Positions 18,060 through 35,824 are shown, counted from the first letter of the stretch. The stretch: DNA of 64,000 nt from Brachybacterium huguangmaarense (GCF_025725725.1 NZ_CP107020.1:124001-188000), one strand, 5' to 3'. A program made the numbers and translations. The notes: generated from the letters alone by a model not told the origin.

Positions 18060-19522
18060 CACTGGACGTCGAACTTCTCGATGCTGTCGTCCTCGCGGAT
18101 CGCGTCGATCAGCTTCTGGCTCTCCTCGCGGACCTGGTCGGCGTTCTTGTCGCCGTTGATGAACTCGGTCCACAGCGGCTTGAGGTCCGGGCCCATGCCG
18201 TACCAGTCGTTGAAGTTGAAGTGGAAGACGTTGTCGCCCGCGGCCGCGATCATCGAGTTGACCGAGGCGAGGGCGGTCGAGCCGAACGCGTCGTCGGGGA
18301 TCGTGTCCTTGACGATGGTCGGCGAGGACGTGATCTTCGCGAAGTTCTCGCACTGCTCCTTGGACAGCATGACCCGCAGGAACTCGAGGCCGCCCGCGCC
18401 GTTCTTGGCCTGGGCGGGCACGAAGAAGGGCTCGCCCGCCGTGCCGTGGATGGCCTCGAAGGGCAGCTTGGCGTCGGAGGACAGGAGCGGCACTGGGCTG
18501 CCGGTCATCCGGTAGTCCTCGGGGGTCACGCCCCGCTGCTCGTTCTCGATCCACGAGCCGGACGGGTACATGACGGCCTTGCCGGTGACCCACTGCGTCT
18601 GCGCCTCGGTGTGCTTGATGCCGGCGCCGCCCGGGAGGAAGTACCCGGCCGTGATCGCGTCCTGCATCGCATTGTAGGCGTCGACGATGCTCTGCTGCTC
18701 GAAGGCCTTGGCGTCGAGCTTGTCGAGGTTCTTCTGGACCTCGACGCCGCCCTGCTTGATGGCGATCGACAGCGCGAGCTCCTGGAAGTAGTCGGCGGCG
18801 TTCTGGCCGCCCCACGCGAACAGCGCCTGGCCGGCACCCTTGGCGGTCTCTCCGAGCGCCATCAGCTCGTCCCACGTGGTGGGCGCGCTCCAGCCGCGCT
18901 CCTCGAACTCCTTGGCGGAATACCACAGGGCGAAGACCGTGTAGACGTAGTTGAGCGCGTAGAGCTTGCCCGAGTAGGTGCCGGGAGCGGTCGCGCCGGG
19001 CAGGAGCGAGTCCTCCACGGTGCCCCCGTCGATCGACTCCGCGCTCAGCAGCGCCTCGATCTGGGCGAGCTTCTTCTCGCTGATCAGGGCGCTCTGGTTC
19101 ATGTTCTGAGCACCCGAGTTGTCGAACAGGTCCGGCGGGGTGCCGCCGATGAAGCGCGGCTGCAGCTCGGGCTGGATGTTGACGGTCGAGGAGACCTGGA
19201 CGTCCGCGTCGGGGTGCAGCTTCTTGTAGCCCTCCCCGGCGTCCTTGGCGTACTGGTCGCCGTAGCCGCCGTTGAAGATGACGACGTCGACGGCGGCGTC
19301 GGGCTTCACGCCGAAGGGGTTGTCCTTGGTCTTCTCCGCGCCGCCGTCGGCGACATCGCCGCCGCCTGCATCGGAGCCGTCGGAACCGGAACTGGAGCCG
19401 CCGCCCGTGGCGCACGCGGCCAGCGCGGTCCCCGAGGCGCCTGCCCCCGCGAGGGCGAGGAAGCGGCGGCGCGAGGCGCCCAGACGGTCGGCGGGGGTCA
19501 GGGGCACGCTGGGGTCGTCCAT
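18059..19522 (-). CDS. ngcE: Extracellular sugar-binding lipoprotein, NgcE-like
   Basis: The 487-residue solute-binding protein has a twin-arginine-like RRRFLALAG stretch followed by a lipobox with Cys37 (TALAAC), then a Gly/Ser linker. The segments VVIFNGGYGDQYAKDAGEGY, QPRFIGGTPPDLFDNSGAQNMN and GKAVMYPSGSWIENE resemble NgcE of Streptomyces, the GlcNAc/chitobiose-binding protein, as I recall it; no alignment was run. It heads a three-gene operon. Expression may respond to amino-sugar availability, but no clear DasR site is present at its own promoter. Confidence 0.75.
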   Translation of the reverse strand: MDDPSVPLTPADRLGASRRRFLALAGAGASGTALAACATGGGSSSGSDGSDAGGGDVADGGAEKTKDNPFGVKPDAAVDVVIFNGGYGDQYAKDAGEGYKKLHPDADVQVSSTVNIQPELQPRFIGGTPPDLFDNSGAQNMNQSALISEKKLAQIEALLSAESIDGGTVEDSLLPGATAPGTYSGKLYALNYVYTVFALWYSAKEFEERGWSAPTTWDELMALGETAKGAGQALFAWGGQNAADYFQELALSIAIKQGGVEVQKNLDKLDAKAFEQQSIVDAYNAMQDAITAGYFLPGGAGIKHTEAQTQWVTGKAVMYPSGSWIENEQRGVTPEDYRMTGSPVPLLSSDAKLPFEAIHGTAGEPFFVPAQAKNGAGGLEFLRVMLSKEQCENFAKITSSPTIVKDTIPDDAFGSTALASVNSMIAAAGDNVFHFNFNDWYGMGPDLKPLWTEFINGDKNADQVREESQKLIDAIREDDSIEKFDVQ

Positions 19523-19760
19523 GAAGGCCTTCTCTCATCATTGCGCGCGGCCCGCGGGCGCGAGGGCCGCGGGAGCCGGGATCCGGGGATCCCCGGCGGG
19601 TGGACGCCCGCCGACATCGGCTGGATCACAGCCTACGGCGGGACGCGCGCGGTGCCCGCCACTTGGACGATGCCACCGGTCACGAATGGGTAACGGGGGC
19701 GTGCGACCATGCGGGGCGGGCACCCGGGGAGCGCGCACCTGCCTGGTCTAGTCTTCGGCC
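19523..19760. promoter_or_regulatory. Divergent promoter region, ngcE and stress-type gene
   Basis: On the minus strand TAGGCT (19635-19630) is a possible -10 box for ngcE with a weak CGGGCA -35 box. On the plus strand TAGTCT (19749-19754) ends 7 nt before the ATG at 19761, so that gene looks leaderless. TGGTCTAG at 19746-19753 matches half of a DasR operator but lacks the other half. Confidence 0.4.
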
Positions 19761-20525
19761 ATGACGTCTCCGCAGAACTCCCCGCTCGACAACCAGCTGT
19801 TCCGTCTGAAGTTCCCCCGGTCTCTCGGCGCCTACGGCACCTACGCCGAGGTCCAGGCGGTCGTCGACACCCTCGCCGACCACGAGTTCCCGGTCGAGAA
19901 CACGATGATCGTCGGCACCGACCTCAAGCTCATCGAGCGCGTGACCGGGCGTCGCACGTGGGGTCGTGTGATCGGGGGCGGCGTGCTGAGCGGGCTCTGG
20001 ATGGGCCTGTTCGTGGGGATCCTGTTCTCCCTGTTCACCGCGCAGGTGCTCACCACGGTGGTCATGTCGATGCTGATGGGCATCGTGTTCTTCACGATCT
20101 GGTCGGCCATCTCGTACGCCATGAGCGGCGGGCGGCGCGACTTCACGTCGATGACGGCCACGATCCCGATGCAGTACGAGCTCCTCGTCGAGCACAGCCA
20201 CGCCGATCGGGCCCGCGAGATCCTCGGGGCGGCGGGCACCGGACCGGCCGCGTTCGCCGGCGGCGGCTACGCGGGCACCCCGGCACCGGCGCCGGTTCCC
20301 GACCACGGCGGCTACGGGCAGCCGGCGGCGCCCCAGGGCGACGGCCGCTACGGGCAGCCCGCGGCCGAGCCGGTCGCCTCGCCTGCACCCGGCGGCTACG
20401 GCTCCTCCCCCGCTCCCGAGGCGCCCGCGGGCTCCGACGGCGGCTACGGGCAGGTCGCGCCCGATCCCCGCGATCGTCCCGTGTACGGCCGGCCCGCCGG
20501 CGAGGACGAGCCGCGCGAGCGCTGA
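19761..20525 (+). CDS. YflT/GSP17M-type membrane protein with YGQP-rich tail
   Basis: A 254-residue protein. Residues 20-65 ([27 protein letters not shown]) resemble the general stress protein 17M/YflT domain. Two hydrophobic segments follow at about 72-120, then a conserved cytosolic strand. From about residue 155 the chain is a low-complexity tail with repeated GGYGQPAAP-like units. Function is unknown; envelope stress is a guess from the domain. It is the only plus-strand gene between the S10 and str operons and converges on tuf. Confidence 0.75.
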   Translation: MTSPQNSPLDNQLFRLKFPRSLGAYGTYAEVQAVVDTLADHEFPVENTMIVGTDLKLIERVTGRRTWGRVIGGGVLSGLWMGLFVGILFSLFTAQVLTTVVMSMLMGIVFFTIWSAISYAMSGGRRDFTSMTATIPMQYELLVEHSHADRAREILGAAGTGPAAFAGGGYAGTPAPAPVPDHGGYGQPAAPQGDGRYGQPAAEPVASPAPGGYGSSPAPEAPAGSDGGYGQVAPDPRDRPVYGRPAGEDEPRER

Positions 20526-20582
20526 CGGGCGGGCCCGTCGGCACGGCCGGCGGCCGCGCCGCGGGGGCGCCGGGCATGCAGA

Positions 20583-20611
20583 AGGGCCCCGGACCAGTGG
20601 TCCGGGGCCCT
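20583..20611. terminator. Bidirectional terminator between stress-type gene and tuf
   Basis: Perfect 14-bp inverted-repeat arms flank a single G between two convergent genes. As a perfect stem it can act on both strands. There are no flanking T- or A-runs. Confidence 0.75.
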
Positions 20612-20670
20612 CGCCGTGTTCCCTCCGCGGAGGGGACCGGTCACCTCAGGCGGGCATCACGCCCGCGCGA

Positions 20671-21858
<1,188 letters not shown>

Positions 21859-21911
21859 GGTGGTGTCCTCCTAGGACTTCTTATCTCTGGGTACTTCAGG
21901 TTCGGGATCCG

Positions 21912-21985
21912 GGGGGCGCCGCTCGGACGCCCCCGCTGGGAACCGGGGGAGGTCAGGCTGATCGATACTACCTGCCCTCCCCCGG
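21912..21985 (-). terminator. Two stem-loops in the fusA-tuf gap
   Basis: A 15-bp stem with one mismatch and a 13-nt loop (21943-21985) directly follows the fusA stop, and a 7-bp stem (21912-21934) follows it. They may reduce or process the fusA-tuf transcript. No convincing tuf promoter is visible after them, so full termination is doubtful. Confidence 0.5.
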
Positions 21986-21988
21986 CTC

Positions 21989-24136
21989 TCACTCGCCCCG
22001 GGTCTTCGCGACGATCTCGTCCGAAATGTTCTTCGGGACCTCCGCGTAGCTGTGGAACTGCATCGTGTACATCGCACGGCCCTGGGTCTTGGACCGCAGG
22101 TCGCCGACGTACCCGAACATCTCCGACAGCGGGACGAGAGCGCGGACGATCTTCACGCCGCTCGCGTCCTCCATCGACTGGACCTGCCCGCGACGCGAGT
22201 TGAGGTCGCCGATGACATCTCCCATGTACTCCTCGGGGGTGCGCACCTCGACATCCATGAGGGGCTCGAGCAGCACGGGGTTCGCCTTGCGCAGGGCCTC
22301 CTTGGTGGCCATGGACCCGGCGATCTTGAACGCCATCTCCGAGGAGTCGACGTCGTGGTAGGCACCGTCGAGCAGCGTCGCCTTGACGTTGACGACGGGG
22401 TAGCCGGCCAGCACGCCCGACTGCAGGGCGTCCTGGATGCCCGCGTCCACGCTCGGGATGTACTCGCGCGGCACGCGACCGCCGGTGACGGCGTTGTCGA
22501 ACTCGTAGAACACGCCCTCCTCGGCACCCTCGAGGGGCTCGTAGCGGAGCTGGACCTTGGCGAACTGGCCGGAGCCGCCCGTCTGCTTCTTGTGGGTGAA
22601 GTCGAACTTGTCCACGGTGCGACGGATCGTCTCGCGGTAGGCCACCTGCGGCTTGCCGATGTTGGCCTCGACCTTGAACTCGCGGCGCATGCGGTCCACG
22701 AGGATGTCGAGGTGCAGCTCGCCCATGCCCTTGATGACGGTCTGACCGGTCTCCTCGTCGAGCTCGACCTGGAAGGTGGGATCCTCCTTGGCGAGCTTCT
22801 GGATGGCGACCGACAGCTTCTCCTGGTCGCCCTTGGTCTTGGGCTCGATGGCCACGGAGATCACGGGCTCGGGGAAGCTCATCGACTCGAGCATGACCGG
22901 GTTGGCCAGGTCGCTCAGGGTGTCACCGGTGTTGGTGTCCTTGAGGCCGATGAACGCGTAGATGTGGCCGGCGAAGGCCTCGTCCACGGGGTTCTCCTGG
23001 TTGGAGTGCATCTGGAACAGCTTGCCGATGCGCTCCTTGCGGCCGGTGGTCGAGTTGAGCACCTGGTCGCCGGACTTCACGTGGCCGGAGTAGACGCGCA
23101 CGTAGGTCAGGGTGCCGAAGAACGGGTGCGTGGCGACCTTGAACGCGAGAGCCGAGAAGGGCTCCTCGGTCGAGGGCTTGCGGATGATCTCCTTCTCCTC
23201 GTCCTTGACGTCGTGGCCGACCATCGGCGGCACGTCGAGCGGGGACGGGAGGTAGTCGATCACGGCGTCGAGCATGGGCTGCACGCCCTTGTTCTTGAAC
23301 GCCGAGCCCGCGAAGACCGGGTAGGCCTGCGAGGTGACGGTGAGCTCGCGGATGCCCTGCTTGAGCTGAGCGACCGTGAGGTCGCCCTCCTCGAGGTAGG
23401 CCTCCATGAGCTCCTCCGAGCTCTCGGCGACGTCCTCGACCAGCTGGGAGCGGTACTCGTCGACCGTGTCCTGGAGGTCGGCGGGGATCGGGATCTCGGT
23501 CTGGTACTGGCCGAGCGCCGCGTCGCCCTTCTTCTTGCCGAGCAGCGGGGCGTCCTCGGGGAACACCTCCGGCCACTCGTAGGCCTTCATCTCGACGAGG
23601 TCGACGACGCCGCGGAACTCGTTCTCCGCGCCGATCGGGACCTGCATGACGAGGGGCTTGGCGCCGAGGCGCTCGATGATCGTGCGGACGGTGAAGAAGA
23701 AGTCCGCGCCCAGCTTGTCCATCTTGTTGACGAAGCAGATGCGGGGGACGTCGTACTTGTCCGCCTGACGCCACACGGTCTCCGACTGGGGCTCCACGCC
23801 CTCCTTGCCGTCGAACACGGCGACGGCGCCGTCGAGGACGCGCAGCGAGCGCTCCACCTCGACGGTGAAGTCGACGTGACCGGGGGTGTCGATGATGTTG
23901 ATCTGGTTGTCGTGCCAGTAGCAGGTCGTCGCGGCGGACGTGATGGTGATGCCGCGCTCCTTCTCCTGCTCCATCCAGTCCATCGTGCCGGCGCCGTCGT
24001 GGGTCTCGCCCATCTTGTAGTTGACACCGGTGTAGTACAGGATGCGCTCGGTCGTGGTGGTCTTGCCGGCATCGATGTGGGCCATGATGCCGATGTTGCG
24101 GACCTTCGTGAGGTCGCTGAGCACTGCGAGTGCCAC
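21989..24136 (-). CDS. fusA: Elongation factor G
   Basis: A 715-residue translocase GTPase. It has [15 protein letters not shown] (G1), [11 protein letters not shown] (switch I), DTPGHVDF (G3) and [10 protein letters not shown] (G4), followed by domains II-V with the [15 protein letters not shown] region near the C-terminus. The GTG start gives [16 protein letters not shown]. It lies in the rpsL-rpsG-fusA-tuf str operon. The residues usually altered in fusidic-acid resistance were not examined one by one. Confidence 0.98.
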   Translation of the reverse strand: MALAVLSDLTKVRNIGIMAHIDAGKTTTTERILYYTGVNYKMGETHDGAGTMDWMEQEKERGITITSAATTCYWHDNQINIIDTPGHVDFTVEVERSLRVLDGAVAVFDGKEGVEPQSETVWRQADKYDVPRICFVNKMDKLGADFFFTVRTIIERLGAKPLVMQVPIGAENEFRGVVDLVEMKAYEWPEVFPEDAPLLGKKKGDAALGQYQTEIPIPADLQDTVDEYRSQLVEDVAESSEELMEAYLEEGDLTVAQLKQGIRELTVTSQAYPVFAGSAFKNKGVQPMLDAVIDYLPSPLDVPPMVGHDVKDEEKEIIRKPSTEEPFSALAFKVATHPFFGTLTYVRVYSGHVKSGDQVLNSTTGRKERIGKLFQMHSNQENPVDEAFAGHIYAFIGLKDTNTGDTLSDLANPVMLESMSFPEPVISVAIEPKTKGDQEKLSVAIQKLAKEDPTFQVELDEETGQTVIKGMGELHLDILVDRMRREFKVEANIGKPQVAYRETIRRTVDKFDFTHKKQTGGSGQFAKVQLRYEPLEGAEEGVFYEFDNAVTGGRVPREYIPSVDAGIQDALQSGVLAGYPVVNVKATLLDGAYHDVDSSEMAFKIAGSMATKEALRKANPVLLEPLMDVEVRTPEEYMGDVIGDLNSRRGQVQSMEDASGVKIVRALVPLSEMFGYVGDLRSKTQGRAMYTMQFHSYAEVPKNISDEIVAKTRGE

Positions 24137-24220
24137 GGGCTGCTGCCTTTCTGAGGGCTTGGAGGTCGACGTGAGTCGAGGTGGGGTGGGTCCCGCCGGG
24201 GGCGGGACCCACCCGGGAGA

Positions 24221-24691
24221 TCACCAGCGGTAGTGCGCGAAGGCCTTGTTGGACTCGGCCATCTTGTGCGTGTCCTCGCGACGCTTGACGGCGGCGCCGA
24301 GACCGTTGGAGGCGTCGAGGATCTCGTTCATCAGACGCTCGGTCATGGTGTGCTCGCGACGGGCGCGCGAGTAGCCGACGAGCCAGCGCAGGGCCAGCGT
24401 GGTCGAGCGGCCCGGGCGGACCTCGACGGGGACCTGGTAGGTCGCGCCGCCGACACGGCGGGAGCGGACCTCGAGGCTCGGACGGATGTTGTCCAGGGCC
24501 TTCTTGAGGGTCGCGACGGGATCCTGGCCGTTCTTCTCGCGGCAGCCCTCGAGGGCGCCGTAGACGATCGACTCGGCGACGGTCTTCTTGCCGTCGAGGA
24601 GGATCTTGTTGATGAGCTGGGTGACCAGCGGCGAGCCGTAGACGGGGTCGACGACGAGCTGGCGCTTGGGAGCTGCTCCCTTACGAGGCAT
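24221..24691 (-). CDS. rpsG: 30S ribosomal protein S7
   Basis: The 156-residue protein organises the 3' domain of 16S rRNA at the E site. [29 protein letters not shown] and the [11 protein letters not shown] hairpin are diagnostic. The ATG overlaps the rpsL stop by one base (TAATG). In E. coli S7 represses translation of the str operon; no target could be assigned here. Confidence 0.97.
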   Translation of the reverse strand: MPRKGAAPKRQLVVDPVYGSPLVTQLINKILLDGKKTVAESIVYGALEGCREKNGQDPVATLKKALDNIRPSLEVRSRRVGGATYQVPVEVRPGRSTTLALRWLVGYSRARREHTMTERLMNEILDASNGLGAAVKRREDTHKMAESNKAFAHYRW

Positions 24692-25065
24692 TACTTCTTC
24701 TCCTTCTTCGCGCCGTAGCGGCTGCGGGCCTGCTGGCGACCCTTGACAGCCTGGGTGTCCAGGGCGCCGCGGACGATCTTGTAGCGGACGCCGGGGAGGT
24801 CCTTCACACGGCCGCCGCGCACGAGCACGATCGAGTGCTCCTGCAGGTTGTGGCCGACGCCGGGGATGTACGCGGTGACCTCGATGCCGGTCGACAGACG
24901 CACGCGGGCGATCTTGCGCAGCGCCGAGTTCGGCTTCTTCGGGGTGGTCGTGTAGACGCGCGTGCAGACACCGCGGCGCTGGGGCGAACCCTTGAGCGCG
25001 GGCGTCTTGGACGAGGTCGTCTTGACCGTGCGTCCCTTCCGCACCAACTGCTGAATAGTGGGCAC
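24691..25065 (-). CDS. rpsL: 30S ribosomal protein S12
   Basis: A 124-residue decoding-centre protein. The GTG start gives [12 protein letters not shown]. Lys43 ([11 protein letters not shown]) and Lys88 ([10 protein letters not shown]) are the wild-type residues, so the sequence predicts a streptomycin-sensitive S12. It heads the str operon. A strong promoter lies about 400 bp upstream, so the mRNA would carry a long leader. Confidence 0.97.
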   Translation of the reverse strand: MPTIQQLVRKGRTVKTTSSKTPALKGSPQRRGVCTRVYTTTPKKPNSALRKIARVRLSTGIEVTAYIPGVGHNLQEHSIVLVRGGRVKDLPGVRYKIVRGALDTQAVKGRQQARSRYGAKKEKK

Positions 25066-25470
25066 TTCGACTCTTCCTGTTCGGCCTCGGACCGTGTTGG
25101 GGTCCGGGCATCGACTTCTTGCAACCGCTCGCGCGGTCAGCGACCCGTGCCGCCGCTCCCCGGAACGGAGAGGTGGGCTGACGACCCGCTCGGGCGGCAC
25201 CGGAGCCGTCCGTGCGCCCGGTACCGTGACCGCCCGGGACGGAGGGCCGAGGGCCGTCTCCGTCCGTCTGCGGGCACGCCGCGAGGATCCGCTCCTCGCG
25301 GGGGACCCTCACGCCCCGCGGCCGACGTGGTCGGCTCGAGGACGCTGGTCCCGATACGTGGTCCGAACGCACGATCGCACCGCGGGCGATCAGGCTGCGG
25401 ACCCGAGGGTCCGTGGTCGATCCGATGCGGTGCGAGCGGGCTGCCAGAGGGCACTCCGGACGCAGGCTTC

Positions 25471-25500
25471 AGTCTACAAACGCCGTTCACACAGGGTCAA
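25471..25500 (-). promoter_or_regulatory. Strong promoter of the str operon
   Basis: On the minus strand TTGACC (25500-25495), an 18-bp spacer and TAGACT (25476-25471) form the best vegetative promoter in the window. The start would be near 25464, about 400 nt before the rpsL GTG. Confidence 0.75.
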
Positions 25501-25649
25501 AGGTCCAGGGCTTGTCGGTCGCACATCACAGTCCGCAGGCCACGTGGGCCCGGCCGGCAGCGAGGTGGGACAGGCCCCGGCGCCGCCGCGACCCCGGGCC
25601 ACCTCGACCCCTGACCGCCTCGACCCTGTCGAGCCGCGCACCCCTTGCA

Positions 25650-25691
25650 ACGCGGACGGCGCCCCGGGTGTTCCCGGGGCGCCGTCCGCGT
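25650..25691 (-). terminator. Terminator of the G5/RlpA gene
   Basis: A perfect 19-bp stem with a TGTT loop starts 13 bp after the stop codon. No U-run follows. It isolates the cell-wall gene from the rpsL promoter downstream. Confidence 0.8.
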
Positions 25692-25704
25692 GGGGTGGTG
25701 GGGG

Positions 25705-27036
25705 TCAGCCGACCTTCTGGTACGTGACCGTCATGGTGCCCGCACCGGTGTCGCCGATCGCGTCGAAGGCGCCGGCCGAGAGGTCGAGGCAGCGGCCGCT
25801 CACGTACGGCCCGCGGTCGTTGATGCGCACGACGACGCTCTGGCCCGTGGCGGTGTTGGTGACCCGGATCCGGGTGCCGAGCGGCAGCGACTTGTGCGCG
25901 GCCGTCATCGCCTCGGAGTTGAAGGTCTCGCCGCTCGCGGTGGGGCCGCCGTCGGTGCCGTCGCCCCGACCGTAGAACGACGCCTTGCAGGTGGTCGTGT
26001 CGCCCGAGGCCGTGCCGCCCTGGTCGGTGCTCGACGAGGACGAGGACCGCGAGGACGAGCTCGAGGAGGACGAGCCGGAGCCCGTCGACGAGGACGACGA
26101 GTCCGAGCTCTTCGAGGAGGAGCCCGAGTCCTTCGAGGACGACGCCGAGGAGGAGTCCTGGGACTCCGAGGCGGCGGGCGCCGGCTCCGGGGCCTCCTTG
26201 GTGCCCTTGAGCACGACCTTGTCCTGCGGCTGCTTGGTGACGTTCTCGGAGACGACGGTCTCCTCGACGGGCTTGCCGTCGACCGTCTTGGTGCGCGTCA
26301 CGACGTCCTTGGATCCCGCGACGCCTTCGGTCTTGGTGGTCGTGGTGCCCTTGTCGGCGTTCGCGTCGTCCTCGGTGACCGTCTTGTAGTCGATCTCCTG
26401 GGTCGAGGTGGCCTCGCTGAAGCGGACGCGCTCGATGCGCACCGACATCCCGGAGGTGACGGGGGTGTCGGCGGCGACCGGCTGGTCGGACGCGTCGTAG
26501 AAGGTGTCGCTCTCCTGGTAGTCGGTCAGGTGGGCGGCGGCCGCCTCTCCGAGCGTGGGCTCGGTGACGCGGAACGTGGCCGAGCCGTTCTGGCCCGAGA
26601 CGGTGAGGTCCTTCCTGGTCGTGACCGTGATGGCGGTGCCCTGGGCCGAGAGCTCGGTGGTGGGCGCCGGCGAGACCGTGGCGGTGGAGGCGTCGAACTC
26701 GAAGTCCTGCAGGGCGTCGGCGACCGAGGTGCCGGAGGTCATGAAGGTGTGCTGGGTGCCGTCGATGGTGACGGTCACGGGGCGCTGCTGGACGACGGTG
26801 ATGGCGGTGCTCTCGCCGACGGGGGTCGCGACGGAGGGGGTGACCTTGTCGGTGGGCTTGACGTCGACGCCCTGGGCCTCGAGCACGTCGCCTACGGTGC
26901 CCGAGAACGTGCGCACGGTCGAGGACTTGCCGTACACGTTCACGTCGACCTCGTGGGTCATGGCGTAGGCGCTGCTCGAGCCGCCGACCACGAGGGCCGC
27001 GGCGAGGCCGCTCACGATCAGGGGGGTCTTCTTCAC
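25705..27036 (-). CDS. Secreted DUF348-G5-RlpA cell-wall protein
   Basis: The 443-residue protein has a signal peptide (KKTPLIVSGLAAALVVGG, cleavage after about residue 25). Two or three DUF348/YabE-type repeats follow (about 29-190), then a G5 domain (about 205-300), a Ser-rich linker of some 60 residues, and a C-terminal double-psi beta-barrel of the RlpA type with RINDRGPY, which carries the conserved Asp. DUF348-G5 is the scaffold of resuscitation-promoting factors, but here an RlpA barrel replaces the lysozyme-like Rpf domain. A murein-binding or glycan-cleaving role is likely. The GTG start has GGTGGA upstream. It lies between rpoC and rpsL. Confidence 0.85.
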   Translation of the reverse strand: MKKTPLIVSGLAAALVVGGSSSAYAMTHEVDVNVYGKSSTVRTFSGTVGDVLEAQGVDVKPTDKVTPSVATPVGESTAITVVQQRPVTVTIDGTQHTFMTSGTSVADALQDFEFDASTATVSPAPTTELSAQGTAITVTTRKDLTVSGQNGSATFRVTEPTLGEAAAAHLTDYQESDTFYDASDQPVAADTPVTSGMSVRIERVRFSEATSTQEIDYKTVTEDDANADKGTTTTKTEGVAGSKDVVTRTKTVDGKPVEETVVSENVTKQPQDKVVLKGTKEAPEPAPAASESQDSSSASSSKDSGSSSKSSDSSSSSTGSGSSSSSSSSRSSSSSSTDQGGTASGDTTTCKASFYGRGDGTDGGPTASGETFNSEAMTAAHKSLPLGTRIRVTNTATGQSVVVRINDRGPYVSGRCLDLSAGAFDAIGDTGAGTMTVTYQKVG

Positions 27037-27342
27037 CGGTGTCCACCTATTTCCGTCTGCGCGCCCTCGGCGCGTCGTCATCCGTCTGCTGCGCCCTCGG
27101 CGCCTCGTCGTCGTGCGGGGGCCTGCATCTCGTTCGGCGCACGGAGCGGGTGTCGTGCGCCCGCTGGGGAAGGAGTGCGTCTGCCTGCCCGCGTCCTCCA
27201 TGGTGCCGGGGTGCCGGGGGCGCCCGGAAGGGGACCCCGGAGGGTTTGAGGCAAAGCCAGGGGGTCCTTTACCCATCCGTGACGGTCGGCGTCGGCCAGG
27301 TCACGCCGCGGTGGTGACGGCGGTCGCACGAACCACTGCACG
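27037..27342. other. Leader region of the G5/RlpA gene
   Basis: About 300 bp separate the rpoC terminator from the GTG. Visible on the plus strand are two near-identical 27-28-bp direct repeats (27053-27079 and 27082-27109), each holding a GCGCC-CTC-GGCGC hairpin, and an 8-bp stem GGCGCACG/CGTGCGCC around 27136-27161. A GTCAC-N6-GTAAA arrangement near 27268-27284 (minus strand) faintly recalls MtrA sites. I could not match the c-di-AMP (ydaO) riboswitch consensus. Confidence 0.45.
27053..27109. repeat. Tandem direct repeat with hairpins
   Basis: Two copies of a CCGTCTGC...GCGCCCTCGGCGC...TCGTC unit, 27 and 28 bp long with a period of 29 bp, lie just upstream of the G5/RlpA start. They differ by a 2-base insertion and single changes. 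Each can fold into a 5-bp hairpin. Confidence 0.7.
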
Positions 27343-27381
27343 CCGCAGGGCCGGCCCCCGGAACGGGGACCGGCCCTGCGG
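27343..27381 (-). terminator. rpoBC operon terminator
   Basis: A 12 + 4-bp stem with one C/A position (G.U in the minus-strand RNA) and a 5-nt loop lies 40 bp after rpoC. No U-run is present. Confidence 0.75.
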
Positions 27382-27421
27382 TCTCAACGAGGCGGCCAGG
27401 CGGCAGGCCCGGCTCCTCGAC

Positions 27422-31309
<3,888 letters not shown>

Positions 31310-31423
31310 AGATGTCCTTCTCTCGAATCGAAAATCTCGTAGGTCTGATGGATCTCAGGTCGGGGCGGGCGGGCCGGGGAGGCGCCTCGCGCGAGCGCTC
31401 GGCGTCTCCCCCACCCGGATCCG

Positions 31424-34909
<3,486 letters not shown>

Positions 34910-35038
34910 AGGGGGGTCCTTCCACAGGCCGACGACAGTGGGGCGCGACCGGTCCGACACGTCGACGCGCCGAGAAGTCCTCACACGAGGTGAGAACGGC
35001 GGGCGAGCACGGCGACTTAGGGCACAGCGCAAAAGCTG

Positions 35039-35067
35039 AGCATAGCAACCAACACGGATGGACACAA
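35039..35067 (-). promoter_or_regulatory. Promoter of rpoBC
   Basis: On the minus strand TTGTGT (35067-35062), a 17-bp spacer and TATGCT (35044-35039). The surrounding sequence is clearly more AT-rich than the rest of the region. Transcription would start near 35032. Confidence 0.7.
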
Positions 35068-35360
35068 GGGGTATAGCTCACACCCGGTCCATCCGCGTCG
35101 ACCGCCATATGCCTGGCGCGGAAGGCGGAGCGTCCTGCCCTCTTATGGGATGCTCCGGGATCCCCGACATCGGCGGCGGGGGCGGGAGCTCGGCAGGACC
35201 TGCTCACGTTCGGGAACCAGGATGGGCGCAATCCGCCCGGCAGTCAAGCCGACCACGCCCATGGGCGCGCAGATCCTCGCGCGAGGGTCGGGCACGGCCC
35301 GAGGGCGCGGGCCGTGCGGCCCCGCCCCCCCTCGAGCCCGGCGACGGCGGCGGGCATGCG

Positions 35361-35393
35361 GAAGGGCCGCCCCGCGGTGCGGGACGGCCCTTC
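35361..35393 (-). terminator. Terminator of rplJL
   Basis: A 9 + 5-bp stem with one C/A position that becomes G.U in the minus-strand RNA and a GGT loop, 48 bp after rplL. It supports separate rplJL and rpoBC units, unlike the single E. coli operon. Confidence 0.7.
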
Positions 35394-35440
35394 GTGAAGC
35401 AGAGCGCCGGGGCGGCGCTGTCGCCGCCCCTGCGCGCACG

Positions 35441-35824
35441 TCACTTGACGGTGACGGTGGCGCCGGCGCCCTCGAGCTGCTCCTTGGCCTTGTCGGCGGC
35501 AGCCTGGTCGACCTTCTCCAGGACGGCCTTGGGAGCGCCGTCGACGAGGTCCTTGGCCTCCTTCAGGCCGAGGCCCGTCAGAGCGCGCACCTCCTTGATG
35601 ACGGCGATCTTGGCCGAGCCGACCGACTCGAGGACGACGTCGAACTCGGTCTGCTCCTCGGCGGCGGGGGCGTCGGCCGCGGCGCCACCGGCAGCGGCGA
35701 CCGCGACGGGGGCGGCAGCGGTGACGTCGAAGACGTCCTCGAACTGCTTGACGAAATCGGAGAGCTCGATGAGGGACATCTCCTTGAAAGCCTCGATGAG
35801 CTCGTCGTTGCTGAGCTTCGCCAT
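35441..35824 (-). CDS. rplL: 50S ribosomal protein L7/L12
   Basis: The 127-residue stalk protein has an N-terminal dimerisation helix ([25 protein letters not shown]), an Ala-rich hinge at about 37-55, and a C-terminal domain ([40 protein letters not shown]) that recruits EF-Tu and EF-G. It lies 159 bp after rplJ, a rather long gap. Confidence 0.97.
   Translation of the reverse strand: MAKLSNDELIEAFKEMSLIELSDFVKQFEDVFDVTAAAPVAVAAAGGAAADAPAAEEQTEFDVVLESVGSAKIAVIKEVRALTGLGLKEAKDLVDGAPKAVLEKVDQAAADKAKEQLEGAGATVTVK

Larger units (their letters stand above)
25066..25704. other. Long non-coding region before rpsL
   Basis: The region holds, from high to low coordinates, the terminator of the G5/RlpA gene, about 150 bp of unassigned DNA, a strong rpsL promoter, and roughly 400 bp of leader. 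Open frames on the plus strand lack codon bias and recognisable motifs, so I do not call a gene. An 8-bp pair GTGCCGCC/GGCGGCAC within 25145-25202 suggests some leader structure. Confidence 0.6.
34910..35440. other. Region between rplL and rpoB
   Basis: The 531 bp contain the rplJL terminator (35361-35393), about 290 bp without recognisable signals, the rpoB promoter (35039-35067) and a leader of about 120 nt. No gene is supported. Confidence 0.6.

Noticed and set aside
26035-26170. Low-complexity GAGGACGAG-like repeat as CRISPR or satellite
   Set aside because: It encodes the Ser-rich linker of the G5/RlpA protein and lacks regular repeat-spacer structure.
27268-27284. MtrA-type site before the G5/RlpA gene
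   Set aside because: GTCAC-N6-GTAAA deviates in both half-sites and spacing; kept only as a note.
27037-27342. c-di-AMP (ydaO-type) riboswitch before the G5/RlpA gene
   Set aside because: Such riboswitches often precede actinobacterial Rpf genes, but the conserved GGGTGAA and GGGGAACC-type blocks are not found here.
34910-35065. N-terminal extension of rpoB by 52 codons
   Set aside because: It would overlap the -10/-35 boxes and adds residues not found in beta subunits.
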